DNA of 49,943 bases, taken from assembly GCA_035648735.1 (NCBI GenBank), contig DASRKX010000066.1, forward strand, positions 1-49,943, given 5' to 3'. Positions 1 through 8,116 of this stretch are shown piece by piece. The notes beneath the pieces are model-generated. The model did not search any database, was not told where the DNA came from, and worked only from the letters and a program-made list of their open reading frames with translations. Both the position numbers and the translations under genes were made by a program. The DNA is from REEB95 sp035648735. Its GTDB lineage: Bacteria; Pseudomonadota; Alphaproteobacteria; ATCC43930; CGMCC-115725. Positions within the stretch are counted from its first letter, which is position 1, and each line of letters starts with the position of its first letter.

Positions 1-749
1 CCTTCGAGATCATCATGAAGGCGTGGACCCAGGAGAGCTTCTCGCACGAGGGCAAGTTCTGGACCTTCAAGGACGTCGCGATCTGGCCGCGCCCGTTCCA
101 GCAGCCGCACCCGCCGCTGTGGGTGCCGTTCACCGGCAGCAAGGAAACCATCGAATGGGCCGGCAAGCATGATTTCAACGCGGTCATCCCCGGCTTCAGC
201 GCCGGCCTGACCGAGGATGTCGTCGGCTATTTCGCCAAGGCGCTGGCGGCCCACGGCCACCGCCTCACGCCCGACAAGCTCATCCATTTCACCGAGGCCT
301 ATGTCGCCAAGGACAAGGACGAGGCGATCCGCGAATACAGCCCCTATTACCTCTATTTCACCCAGATCCTGTGGCATCACGGCAGCCTCGCCCCGAAGGG
401 AGCCGCGCCCGACGCCGCGTCGCGCCCGCCCGCCAGCACGTCGCACGACTACATCCGGCCCGAGAACCGCGCCGCCGCCGAGATGGACCGCGAGAAGATC
501 CGCCAGATGAACCTCGTCGATGTCGAGAAGCGCGTCCACGGCGGCCATCTCGCCTGGGGCTCGCCCAAAGAGGTGACCGAGCAGCTCATCGCCGGCGCCG
601 AGCACGCCGGCGCCAACGCCGTCCTGCTCAACACCTGCAACGGCGCCGTCCCGCACGCTCTCTTCATGGAGCAGATCCGCCGGCTCGGCACCGAGGTTCT
701 GCCCAAACTCCGGGCGCATCAGGTGACCAAGGTGCCGTCGGCGGCGTGA
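1..749 (+). CDS. LLM-class flavin-dependent oxidoreductase, 5' end cut by window
   Basis: This is the C-terminal part of a luciferase-like monooxygenase, a family that uses reduced flavin and oxygen on small organic substrates. The reading frame is open from base 3, so the gene starts outside the window; the ATG at 15 is internal. The visible roughly 249 residues carry the typical stretch where the barrel continues: the 'FWTFKDVAIWPRPFQQPHPP' type segment, then 'PLWVPFTGSKETIEWAGKH', and near the end 'WGSPKEVTEQLIAGAEHAGA', the usual helix before the last barrel strand. It ends in TGA at 747-749. The gene lies 87 bases before formate dehydrogenase on the same strand, with a perfect hairpin between them, so cotranscription is possible but not shown. 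The substrate cannot be read from the sequence. Confidence 0.85.
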   Translation, partial: FEIIMKAWTQESFSHEGKFWTFKDVAIWPRPFQQPHPPLWVPFTGSKETIEWAGKHDFNAVIPGFSAGLTEDVVGYFAKALAAHGHRLTPDKLIHFTEAYVAKDKDEAIREYSPYYLYFTQILWHHGSLAPKGAAPDAASRPPASTSHDYIRPENRAAAEMDREKIRQMNLVDVEKRVHGGHLAWGSPKEVTEQLIAGAEHAGANAVLLNTCNGAVPHALFMEQIRRLGTEVLPKLRAHQVTKVPSAA

Positions 750-755
750 CTACCT

Positions 756-778
756 CCCTCTCCCCTCGGGGGAGAGGG
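756..778. repeat. Perfect 10-bp palindrome, REP-like or terminator-like
   Basis: CCCTCTCCCC at 756-765 is the exact reverse complement of GGGGAGAGGG at 769-778, with a TCG loop. No T-run follows on either strand. Hairpins of this C/T-rich type recur between genes in many alphaproteobacterial genomes, so this is probably a dispersed repeat that may also slow transcription between the monooxygenase and formate dehydrogenase genes. Confidence 0.6.
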
Positions 779-836
779 AACGATAGCTGGGCGCGCGGTC
801 CTTGCCTCACCTCCGGCCGCGGGCTATCTCGGAGAG

Positions 837-3605
837 ATGACCGACCCGATCAAATTCACCCTCGACGGCGCCGAGGTCGAGGCCGCGCCGGGCGAGACGA
901 TCTGGCAGGTGGCGAACCGCCAGGGCGTCGAGGTGCCGCATCTCTGCTACCACCCGGCGCCGGGCTACCGCGCCGATGGCAATTGCCGCGCCTGCATGGT
1001 CGAGATCGAGGGCGAGCGCGTGCTCGCGGCCTCCTGCATCCGCAAGCCGACCAAGGACATGAAGGTCAAGAGCGCCTCCGAGCGCGCCAAATTCTCGCGC
1101 AAGATGGTGTTCGAGTTGCTGGTTTCCGATCAGCCCTCGCGCGACGCCCACCCCGATCCGAATTCCAAATTCTGGCAATGGGCCGATAAAGTCGGCGTCG
1201 CCAAGGGTCGCTTCCCGGCACATCGCCATCCCAAGCCCGACCGCAGCCATCCGGCGATGGCGGTGCGGCTCGATGCCTGCATCGACTGCAACCTCTGCGT
1301 CCGCGCCTGTCGCGAAGTGCAGGTCAATGACGTCATCGGCATGGCGGCGCGCGGCGCCGGCGAGAAGATCGTCTTCGACTTCGACGATCCGATGGGCGCC
1401 AGCACCTGCGTCGCCTGCGGCGAATGCGTCCAGGCCTGCCCGACCGGCGCGCTGATGGAAGCCTCGCTGGTCGACGACAAGGGCGTCTTCGCCAAGCAGC
1501 ACGACCGCGAAGTCGAAAGCGTCTGCCCCTATTGCGGCGTCGGCTGCCAGATCGTCTACAAGATCAAGGACGACAAGCTGCTCTATGTCGACGGCAAGGA
1601 AGGCCCCTCGAATTTGAACCGGCTCTGCGTCAAGGGCCGCTTCGGCTTCGACTACGTATCGCATCCGCAGCGGCTGTTGAAGCCGATGATCCGCAAGCCG
1701 GGCGTCAAGAAGGACCCGCACGGCCAGATCGACCCGAGCAACCCTTGGACCCATTTCCGCGAGGCGAGCTGGGACGAAGCGCTCGATGTTGCGGCTGCGG
1801 GATTGAAAAAAATCCGCGACCGGCACGGCGGCAAGGGCCTCTCCGGCTTCGGCTCGGCCAAGGGCTCCAACGAGGAAGCCTATCTCTTCCAGAAGCTGGT
1901 GCGCGCCGGCTTCGGCACCAACAATGTCGATCATTGCACGCGGCTGTGCCACGCCTCTTCGGTCGCCGGCCTGATCGAAGGCATCGGCTCGGGCGCGGTG
2001 ACCGCGCCCTTCATGGCGGCGAAGGATGCCGAAGTCATCTTTGTCATCGGCGCCAACCCGACCGAGAACCATCCCGTCGCCGCGACCTTCCTCAAGAACG
2101 CGGTCAAGCGCGGCGCCACGCTCATCGTCGCCGATCCGCGCGGTCAGGCCTTGAAGCGGCACGCGACGCACATGCTGCAATTCACGCCGGGCACCGACGT
2201 GTCGATGCTGAGCGCCATGCTCAACGTCATCATCGCCGAGGGCCTGACCGACAAGCAGTACGTCCAGGCGCGTACCGAGGATTTCGACAAGCTCGCCGAG
2301 AGCGTCAAGGAACGCACGCCGGAGAAGATGGCCCCGATCTGCGGCGTCGATGCCGAGACGCTCAAGATCGTGGCGCGCAAATTCGCGCGCTCCGAGGCCT
2401 CGATCATCTTCTGGGGCATGGGCATTTCCCAGCACGTTCACGGCACCGACAACACGCGCTGCCTCATCGCGCTGTCGCTCATCACCGGCCAGGTCGGCCG
2501 GCCGGGCACGGGACTCCACCCGCTGCGTGGCCAGAACAACGTGCAGGGCGCGTCGGATGTCGGGCTCATCCCGATGTTCTATCCGGACTATGTATCGGTC
2601 GAAGATCCGAAGACGCGCGAATTCTACGAGAAGCTGTGGGGTACTGTGCTCGATCCCAAGGCCGGTCTCACCGTGGTCGAGATCATGAACGCGGTCCATG
2701 CCGACGTGATCCGCGGCATGTACATCATGGGCGAGAATCCCGCGATGTCAGATCCCGACGTCCAGCACGCCCGCGAGGCACTGGCCAAGCTCGAGCATCT
2801 CGTGGTGCAGGATCTGTTCCTTACCGAAACGGCCTATTACGCCGACGTCTTCCTGCCGGCCTCGGCCTGGCCGGAGAAGACCGGCACCGTCAGCAACACC
2901 AACCGCCAGGTGCAGATGGGGCGCCAGGCGCTGCCGCTGCCGGGCGATACGCGGCAGGATCTCTGGATCATCCAGGAGCTCGCCCGCCGGATCGGGTTGG
3001 ACTGGAATTATTCCGGTCCGGCCGACGTCTTCGCCGAAATGAAGCAGGGTATGCGGTCGCTCGACAACATCACCTGGGACCGGGTGGAGCGCGAGGGCTC
3101 GGTAACCTATCCGTGCTCGGCGCCTGACAAGCCGGGCGACGACATCGTCTTCGGCGACGGCTTCCCGACCAAGAGTGGGCGCGGCAAGCTGGTAGCGGTC
3201 GAGATCCGCCCGCCCGCCGAGCTGCCCGATGCGCAATACCCGATGGTGCTCACCACCGGCCGCCAACTCGAGCATTGGCACACCGGCGCCATGACGCGCC
3301 GCGCCAGCGTGCTCGATGCGCTCGAGCCCGACGCGCATGTCTCGATGTCGCCCGGCGACCTCAACCGCATGGGGCTGAAGGCGGGGTCCATGATCCGCGT
3401 CGAAACCCGGCGCGGCGCCATCGAGCTCCGGGCGCGCGCCGATTTCGCCATCCCGGCGGGCGTGATCTTCATCCCGTTCTGCTACACCGAGGCGGCGGCC
3501 AATATTCTGACCAATCCGCAGCTCGACCCGATGGGCAAGATTCCCGAATTCAAATATTGTGCTGCCCGGGTGGCACCCGTCAGCGCGACGGTCGCCGCGG
3601 AATAG
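837..3605 (+). CDS. fdhA: Formate dehydrogenase alpha (catalytic) subunit, Mo-bis-MGD type
   Basis: This 922-residue protein oxidises formate to CO2 at a molybdenum (or tungsten) pterin centre and passes electrons along iron-sulfur clusters. An N-terminal [2Fe-2S] domain uses C37, C50, C53 and C67. Two ferredoxin-type [4Fe-4S] sites follow, with cysteines at 148, 151, 154, 158 and 191, 194, 197, 201. CPYCGVGC at 230-237 with C264 binds the cluster next to the cofactor. The active site reads RLCHASSV at 369-376, so the metal ligand is cysteine (C371), not selenocysteine, and is followed by the expected histidine. There is no cysteine between 67 and 148, so the NuoG-like His-Cys cluster of some FdsA proteins is absent. 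No Tat signal is present, so it is cytoplasmic. GGAG lies only two bases before the ATG, which is unusually close. No FdsB or FdsG subunit gene is nearby; oxalate/formate carriers are its neighbours. Confidence 0.93.
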   Translation: MTDPIKFTLDGAEVEAAPGETIWQVANRQGVEVPHLCYHPAPGYRADGNCRACMVEIEGERVLAASCIRKPTKDMKVKSASERAKFSRKMVFELLVSDQPSRDAHPDPNSKFWQWADKVGVAKGRFPAHRHPKPDRSHPAMAVRLDACIDCNLCVRACREVQVNDVIGMAARGAGEKIVFDFDDPMGASTCVACGECVQACPTGALMEASLVDDKGVFAKQHDREVESVCPYCGVGCQIVYKIKDDKLLYVDGKEGPSNLNRLCVKGRFGFDYVSHPQRLLKPMIRKPGVKKDPHGQIDPSNPWTHFREASWDEALDVAAAGLKKIRDRHGGKGLSGFGSAKGSNEEAYLFQKLVRAGFGTNNVDHCTRLCHASSVAGLIEGIGSGAVTAPFMAAKDAEVIFVIGANPTENHPVAATFLKNAVKRGATLIVADPRGQALKRHATHMLQFTPGTDVSMLSAMLNVIIAEGLTDKQYVQARTEDFDKLAESVKERTPEKMAPICGVDAETLKIVARKFARSEASIIFWGMGISQHVHGTDNTRCLIALSLITGQVGRPGTGLHPLRGQNNVQGASDVGLIPMFYPDYVSVEDPKTREFYEKLWGTVLDPKAGLTVVEIMNAVHADVIRGMYIMGENPAMSDPDVQHAREALAKLEHLVVQDLFLTETAYYADVFLPASAWPEKTGTVSNTNRQVQMGRQALPLPGDTRQDLWIIQELARRIGLDWNYSGPADVFAEMKQGMRSLDNITWDRVEREGSVTYPCSAPDKPGDDIVFGDGFPTKSGRGKLVAVEIRPPAELPDAQYPMVLTTGRQLEHWHTGAMTRRASVLDALEPDAHVSMSPGDLNRMGLKAGSMIRVETRRGAIELRARADFAIPAGVIFIPFCYTEAAANILTNPQLDPMGKIPEFKYCAARVAPVSATVAAE

Positions 3606-3626
3606 CGCGCGAAACGAGCGGACGCC

Positions 3627-4907
3627 CTAGGCGCTTCTGGCCCGATTGCGCGTCGTGCCATTGGCGGCGGCATGCGCCCGCCGCCACGGGCGCAGAACGA
3701 GGAGCGCCAGCGCAGCGGCTAAAATATTGAGCGCGCCGGCCAGCGCGAACACTGCGTGCCAGCCTCCCGTCATCGCGGAGAGATAGGCCCCCAGCGGCAC
3801 CAGCAGCGACGCGGTGCCCTTCGCGGTATAGAGGAATCCGGCGTTCACCGAGGCGTAGCGCCCCCCGTAAGTGTCGGCGCAGGTCGCGGGGAAGAGGCTG
3901 TAGATCTCGCCCCAGGTGAAATAGACCACGCCGCTCAGAACGACGAAGGTCGCCGGGTCATGGCCGAAGGCATAGAGCGCCCAGATGCCGGCGCCTTGCA
4001 GGCCGAAGGCGATGGCCATGGTGTTCTCGCGGCCGATATGGTCGGAGACCCAGCCGAAGAACGGCCGGGTCAATCCGCTGAACACCCGGTCGATCGACAG
4101 CGCAAAGCTCAGCGCCGGCAGCATCAAGCCGATGAAGCCGACCGGCGAGTGCGTGATGCCGAAATCGCGCGCGATCACCGGCAGCTCGGCGATGGCCATC
4201 AGCCCCGCGACGCCCACCATCGCGAACATCAGGTACATAAGCCAGAAGATGCGCGAGCGCAGCATCTCGCGGGGCGCGAAGTCGCGCACGGTCTGCGCCA
4301 CCGCCGCCACGGCGGCGCGCATCACCGGCCGCGCCGGCGCCGTGGTCAGCAAACCAACCGCGAGCACCATCAACCCCTGCGCCAGGCCGAAGCTCAGGAA
4401 CGCGGTCTGGTAGCCCTTCGCTTCGATCATGTGCAGGATCGGGATCGCCGTCACCGCCGAGCCCGCGCCGTAGCCGGCGGTGATCAGCCCCACCGCAAGA
4501 CCGCGCTTATCGGGAAACCATTTGAGCGCATTGCCGACCGAGACGCCGTAGACCGCGCCGGCGCCGGCGCCGCCGAGCATCGCCGCGGCGTAGAGCGCCA
4601 CAAGGCTGGTGGCGTCCGCATTCATCATCCAGCCGGATGCCACCAGCACCGCGCCCGCGATCATCACCGGCTTCGGCCCATAGCGGTCGGCGAGCCAGCC
4701 GGCGAGCGGCACCAGCCAGGTCTCCGTCAGGACGAAGATGCCGAGCACGAATTGCAGCGCCGGCCGCCCCCAATGGAAGCGTTGGTCGAGCGGCGCGGCG
4801 AACAGCACCCAGCTGTATTGCAGATTGGCGATCGTCGCCATGGCGATGATGCCGAGCACGAGTTGCAGCGAGCGGTGGGGCGCGCGCGCGCCGGTCATCG
4901 GTGACAT
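3627..4907 (-). CDS. MFS transporter, oxalate/formate antiporter (OFA) family
   Basis: A 426-residue, 12-helix major facilitator protein of the OxlT type, which exchanges carboxylates such as oxalate and formate across the inner membrane. The early loop GWLADRYGPKP (about 70-80) is the MFS motif A, and FGWVSDHIGREN (about 284-295) is its counterpart in the second half. R281 (LTRPFFGW) and K363 (YTAKG) fall 9 and 8 residues beyond OxlT Arg272 and Lys355, the residues known to bind oxalate. That alignment is by eye and supports a dianionic substrate. The ATG at 4905-4907 is preceded by AAGGAA. The gene is convergent with fdhA across 21 bases and tandem with a paralogue upstream. Which acid it carries is inferred from family and neighbours only. 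Confidence 0.85.
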   Translation of the reverse strand: MSPMTGARAPHRSLQLVLGIIAMATIANLQYSWVLFAAPLDQRFHWGRPALQFVLGIFVLTETWLVPLAGWLADRYGPKPVMIAGAVLVASGWMMNADATSLVALYAAAMLGGAGAGAVYGVSVGNALKWFPDKRGLAVGLITAGYGAGSAVTAIPILHMIEAKGYQTAFLSFGLAQGLMVLAVGLLTTAPARPVMRAAVAAVAQTVRDFAPREMLRSRIFWLMYLMFAMVGVAGLMAIAELPVIARDFGITHSPVGFIGLMLPALSFALSIDRVFSGLTRPFFGWVSDHIGRENTMAIAFGLQGAGIWALYAFGHDPATFVVLSGVVYFTWGEIYSLFPATCADTYGGRYASVNAGFLYTAKGTASLLVPLGAYLSAMTGGWHAVFALAGALNILAAALALLVLRPWRRAHAAANGTTRNRARSA

Positions 4908-4911
4908 TTCC

Positions 4912-4921
4912 TTCCCGGGAA
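4912..4921. promoter_or_regulatory. TTCCCGGGAA palindrome just upstream of the first OFA transporter
   Basis: A perfect 10-bp palindrome lies 5 bases before the start codon of the minus-strand carrier and overlaps its ribosome binding site. It could be an operator or could pair in the mRNA and mask the start. A looser TTCCC...GGGAA pair lies upstream of the second carrier at 6435-6468. There is no direct evidence for function. Confidence 0.3.
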
Positions 4922-5002
4922 ACCTTGTTCTTTTACGAGGCGGCTCGTCCGGGCATTGGACTAAGAAAACATCGCGAATGCAAGTTGCGGCCGGCGGCGC
5001 GC

Positions 5003-5038
5003 CAAAAGAAAACGGGCGGAGCCGCGGCCCCGCCCGTT
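5003..5038 (-). terminator. Rho-independent terminator of the second OFA gene
   Basis: On the minus strand AACGGGCGG (5038-5030) pairs perfectly with CCGCCCGTT (5019-5011), and the T-rich tail TTCTTTT follows at once. It lies 23 bases beyond the stop of the transporter at 5061-6329, so that gene is transcribed separately from its neighbour at 3627-4907. Confidence 0.85.
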
Positions 5039-5060
5039 GTCCTCACCCGATCTTGATCGG

Positions 5061-6329
5061 CTATTCGGCTGCTACCCTGGGGGCAAGGTTTGCGATCCGC
5101 CGCGCGCGCAACGGCTTGAGGACGAAAAGCGCGAGCGCCACGACGGCGAAATTCATCATCGCGGTAATGACGAACACCATGTGCCAACTTCCGGTCGACG
5201 TCTTGATGACGTTGGCCAGCGGCACGAGGAAGGCCGACGCCCCCTTGGCGGTATAGAGCAGGCTCAGATTCGCGGTGGCGAATTTGGGGCCGAAGGTGTC
5301 GGTGCAGGTCGACGGGAACAGGCTGAAGATCTCGCCCCAGGTGAGGAAGATCAAGCCGGCGAACAGCACGAAGGCCCAGGGCGAGGTGCCGGCGGAGCCG
5401 AGCAGCCAATAGCTGATGCCGCCCAAGCCGAAGGCGATGGCCATGGTGTTCTCGCGGCCGATCTGGTCCGAAATCCAGCCGAACAGCGGCCGCGCGCCGC
5501 CGTTGCACACATTGTCGACCAGCAGGGCCACCGTCAGGGTCGTGCCGCCGAGGAAGATGACCGTATCGGCGACTTGGTAGTCCTTGGCGATCAGCGCGAT
5601 CTGCGCCGTCGCCATCAAGCCGCTCGCCGACACCAGCACGAACATGACGTAGAGGATCCAGAACACCGGCGTCGTGAGAATCTGTCCCGGCGAATAGCTT
5701 TGCGCCGATTGGATGACCTTGACCTCCTTCGCGCTCGGCACCTGGCCCGGAAGCGGGCTCTTGAGCAGCCATGCCACCAGGAAGACGACCACGCCTTGGA
5801 CAATGCCGAACCAGAAGAAGGCGGCCTGATAGCCGCTTGCGGCGATGACCGCGCGAATCGGGATGACCGATATCGCCGCGCCCGCGCCGTAACCGGCGGC
5901 CGTGAGGCCAACGGCGAGGCCGCGCCGGTCGGGGAACCATTTGACCGCGTTGCCGACGCAGGTCGCATAGACCGCGCCGCCGCCGGTGCCGGAAATGACC
6001 GCGCCCAGGTAGAGCAACGTCAGGCTGTCGGCCCATGAATTGATGATCCAGCCGAGTCCGACGAAAACGCCGCCCACGGCGACGACAATCTTCGGGCCGA
6101 TCTTGTCGGCAAGCCAGCCTTCGATCGGCGTCAGCCAGGTCTCAAGCGCGATGAAAATGGCGAAGGCGATCTGGATGTCGGCGATTGCCCAGCCATGCGC
6201 CGCGTTCATCGGTCGCACGAACAGGGTCCAGCCGTATTGCATGTTGGCGATCATCACCATGCAGACGACGCCGGCAATAAGTTGGAGCCAACGGCTTGGC
6301 GCCGTGGAACTCATCGAACGATCTGACAT
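5061..6329 (-). CDS. MFS transporter, oxalate/formate antiporter (OFA) family, second copy
   Basis: A 422-residue inner-membrane carrier clearly paralogous to the one at 3627-4907. They share the N-terminal 'MIANMQYGWTLF' region, the 'NAVKWFPDRRGLAVGLTAAG' region, ISDQIGRENTMAIAFGL and the TWGE.FSLFP segment. R280 (GGARPLFGW) and K362 (YTAKG) match the OxlT oxalate-binding pair Arg272/Lys355 when aligned by eye. The start is the ATG at 6327-6329, after a purine-rich GTAGGAA. The gene has its own terminator and a 518-base upstream gap shared with the divergent HU gene. Two retained copies may differ in affinity or substrate (oxalate, formate, other small acids), but the sequence does not say which. 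Confidence 0.85.
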   Translation of the reverse strand: MSDRSMSSTAPSRWLQLIAGVVCMVMIANMQYGWTLFVRPMNAAHGWAIADIQIAFAIFIALETWLTPIEGWLADKIGPKIVVAVGGVFVGLGWIINSWADSLTLLYLGAVISGTGGGAVYATCVGNAVKWFPDRRGLAVGLTAAGYGAGAAISVIPIRAVIAASGYQAAFFWFGIVQGVVVFLVAWLLKSPLPGQVPSAKEVKVIQSAQSYSPGQILTTPVFWILYVMFVLVSASGLMATAQIALIAKDYQVADTVIFLGGTTLTVALLVDNVCNGGARPLFGWISDQIGRENTMAIAFGLGGISYWLLGSAGTSPWAFVLFAGLIFLTWGEIFSLFPSTCTDTFGPKFATANLSLLYTAKGASAFLVPLANVIKTSTGSWHMVFVITAMMNFAVVALALFVLKPLRARRIANLAPRVAAE

Positions 6330-6847
6330 TTCCTACCCCCGTAGTTGATTGGTTTTTCTTGTGCCGCGGCGCGGTTTGGCGACGCGGTTCCGTGCCTGGA
6401 ATATTCAATAGAGGTTGCCCACGAATTGCAAGAATTCCCCTTGGGTTGATGCTATTCCAAGCCGGGAAAGCTGAGGAATACTGCCCCTTTCAACCCGGAA
6501 CTAAACTAAATTTCGTGTAATGTGTCGCGCCTGTTTTTGGGCCTCGCCCCTCTCGCTTATGCGTGCCCGAATTAGACAGCTTGATGACTGTCCGGGCTGC
6601 ATTTACGCGGCCGTCACTGCTTGCGCGGCGCACCGGCGATTGGATTCGCCGGCACCAATTTCCTTGACAGCATCCCGATTCGATGGTGCTGGCTGTGTCC
6701 TCGCCGCGACGAACACCTTGCTTGCGGGAGAAACCGGTGCAAGGCTTGCCGCCGCTCAATCAGCGAGTCGCCGCACGCCTCGAAGGATTTTGCGCAAGCG
6801 CCGCGCCCAAAGGGGGATGCGGCACAATGAAAGAAGGGATTCAAAAC
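6330..6847. other. 518-base intergenic region between divergent OFA and HU genes
   Basis: I find no convincing gene here. The region is AT-richer than the rest of the window around 6400-6520. It holds an imperfect inverted repeat TTCCCCTTGG/CCAAGCCGGGAA (6435-6468) on the transporter side. On the HU side there is a perfect 7-bp hairpin CCGGCGA/TCGCCGG (6633-6652) and a consensus -35 hexamer TTGACA (6664-6669) with no good -10 at 16-18 bases. The region probably holds the promoters of both flanking genes. Confidence 0.4.
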
Positions 6848-7114
6848 ATGAGCAAACAAGTTCTCGTCGACGCCCTGAAGAAATCGGGCATGAAGACGTC
6901 CGACGCCAGCGAGGCCGTCGAGACGATCACGGGCACGATCGCCAAGGAATTGAAGAAGGGCATGAAGTTCAGCATTCCCGGCTTCGGCACCTTCGCCGTG
7001 AGCCACCGCGCCGCGCGCATGGGCCGCAACCCGCGCACCGGCGAAGAGATCAAGATCAAGGCGAGCAAGGGCGTTCGCTTCAAGGCGGGTGCCAAGCTCA
7101 AGGGCTCGCTCTAG
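6848..7114 (+). CDS. hup: HU-family histone-like DNA-binding protein
   Basis: An 88-residue nucleoid protein that binds and bends DNA as a dimer. It has the HU plan: two N-terminal helices (MSKQVLVDALKK...), the turn FSIPGFGTF at 41-49, the beta-arm signature GRNPRTGEEI at 59-68 and a basic end. HU proteins are about 90 residues, so the start is the ATG at 6848, 8 bases after AAGAAGGGA. Earlier in-frame ATGs at 6827 and 6683 would add residues with no family match. It stands alone, with a long hairpin behind it. Some alphaproteobacteria carry several HU-like copies, so this may not be the only one. Confidence 0.9.
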   Translation: MSKQVLVDALKKSGMKTSDASEAVETITGTIAKELKKGMKFSIPGFGTFAVSHRAARMGRNPRTGEEIKIKASKGVRFKAGAKLKGSL

Positions 7115-7136
7115 CGCGTTTCGATCGGCATTGAAC

Positions 7137-7177
7137 GCGGCGCCGTCCGCGGCCCTCCGGCCGCGCCGCGGCGCCGC
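7137..7177 (+). terminator. Long GC-rich hairpin between convergent HU and methyltransferase genes
   Basis: GCGGCGCCG (7137-7145) pairs exactly with CGGCGCCGC (7169-7177), and inside it GCGGCC (7149-7154) pairs with GGCCGC (7159-7164) around a CTCC loop. The tail TTCATTT is only weakly T-rich. Its place between two convergent stop codons suggests it ends transcription from one or both sides. Confidence 0.55.
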
Positions 7178-7191
7178 TTCATTTGCGCGCA

Positions 7192-7815
7192 TCACGTCGG
7201 CGGCTTGCGCGCCACCATGTCGATGAGCGCGGACATGCCCTCATGCCCGCTGCCTTCGTGAAGCAAATCATCATGGGCTTCGAGGTGCAGCATCTCGAAT
7301 CCGGCGAAAGCGTCGCGCAGCATCGGCTCGGTATAGAGGTGGTCGATCTCCTTCGGTCCGCCGGTACCGTAACGCAGCTGCTCCGGCCGATAGCCCTGCA
7401 GGATGACCAAGCCGTCCGGCTTCACTGTCTCGCGCATGCGCCGGAAGACGAGCGGCCGGAGATCGGCGCCGGCGAATTGGCAGAAAATACCAGCGACGAT
7501 GTCGAAGCGCTCGCGGCCCCAGTTCCACGCCGCAAGATCGGCACACTCCGTCGCCAGCGCGGCGCCTTGGTTCTCGGCCAGCCGCTTTGCCTTGCCGAGG
7601 CCCACCGGCGAGAAATCGACCGCCAGCACGACGAGGCCTTGGCGCGCCAGCCAGACGCCGTTGCGGCCCTCGCCGTCGGCGACCGCCAGCGCCGTCTGTC
7701 CCGGCGCCAAGCGGTGCGCCTGCGCCGCGAGAAAGCGGTTGGGATCCGTGCCGAAGCAATATTCCTCGCCGGCGAAACGCGCGTTCCAGCGCGCCAAGGC
7801 CTCATTCGGCTTCAT
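7192..7815 (-). CDS. Class I SAM-dependent methyltransferase
   Basis: A 207-residue protein of the small TehB-like methyltransferase group. The SAM-binding motif I is AVADGEGRN at 44-52, the acidic residue that holds the ribose hydroxyls is D67 in LAVDFSP, and a motif IV-like stretch is FDIVAGIF. The C-terminal end is the usual short strand-turn region. No catalytic signature points to a substrate; relatives act on small molecules such as oxyanions or lipids. It is convergent with HU and divergent from the efflux operon, which starts 301 bases away. It has only a weak ribosome binding site. Nothing in its neighbours reveals the role. Confidence 0.8.
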   Translation of the reverse strand: MKPNEALARWNARFAGEEYCFGTDPNRFLAAQAHRLAPGQTALAVADGEGRNGVWLARQGLVVLAVDFSPVGLGKAKRLAENQGAALATECADLAAWNWGRERFDIVAGIFCQFAGADLRPLVFRRMRETVKPDGLVILQGYRPEQLRYGTGGPKEIDHLYTEPMLRDAFAGFEMLHLEAHDDLLHEGSGHEGMSALIDMVARKPPT

Positions 7816-7967
7816 CGCGCCGTCCTGAATAACCGGCCGGAATGGTCGAATTTCGTGCTAAACCAGGGGATTGCCGATGCATCTTTCGCCTACAATTGCC
7901 GGGGTTGCTTCAAGGCTGCCACGAACGACATTTTCGCATGTTCACGCCGGGTTGCGGCGGCGGCCTA

Positions 7968-7993
7968 GGAACTTCCCCCGTTCGCGGCGTGTT
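7968..7993 (+). promoter_or_regulatory. Possible EcfG-type general stress promoter of the efflux operon
   Basis: GGAAC (7968-7972) is followed after 19 bases by TT (7992-7993), reading GGAAC-N17-TGTT. Known promoters of the alphaproteobacterial general stress sigma factor read GGAAC with N16-19 and then (CG)TT, depending on species. Transcription would start near 8000 and give a leader of about 115 bases before the adaptor gene. The match is to a short motif and could be chance. Confidence 0.4.
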
Positions 7994-8015
7994 ATATCCT
8001 GCCGAATGGCGTAGG

Positions 8016-8082
8016 GGCACGGGGAGGCGGCGGCAACGCCCGCGACCGGCCCGTGCCGCAAAGCGGGTTAGCCGGCTTTTTT
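8016..8082 (+). promoter_or_regulatory. Attenuator-like leader of the efflux operon
   Basis: CCGGC (8046-8050) can pair with GCCGG (8071-8075), enclosing a small CCGC-AAA-GCGG hairpin, and T6 follows at 8077-8082. That is terminator-like, 34 bases before the adaptor ATG. A rival pairing is stronger: GGCACGGG (8016-8023) is the exact complement of CCCGTGCC (8050-8057) and would break the terminator stem. Two exclusive folds ahead of a gene are the hallmark of attenuation. I recognise no known riboswitch here. Confidence 0.4.
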
Positions 8083-8116
8083 CTTGTCCCCTTTTCTCGC
8101 GGCCATGGCTCGATAG

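Noticed and set aside
807..2699. Long open frame antisense to formate dehydrogenase (630 codons)
   Set aside because: It mirrors the codon bias of a GC-rich gene: Ala/Arg/Asp/Gly-rich sequence with no domain, no ribosome binding site, and a fully recognisable enzyme on the other strand.
6664..6669. Consensus TTGACA as HU promoter
   Set aside because: No acceptable -10 at 16-18 bases; recorded only in the intergenic note.
6490..6759. 89-codon minus-strand frame in the OFA-HU gap
   Set aside because: No ribosome binding site, no hydrophobic core or domain, and it covers likely promoter sequence for HU.
8016..8082. Known guanidine-type riboswitches (mini-ykkC, ykkC-III) ahead of the efflux operon
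   Set aside because: The tandem ACGR-loop hairpins or pseudoknot of those classes are not present.
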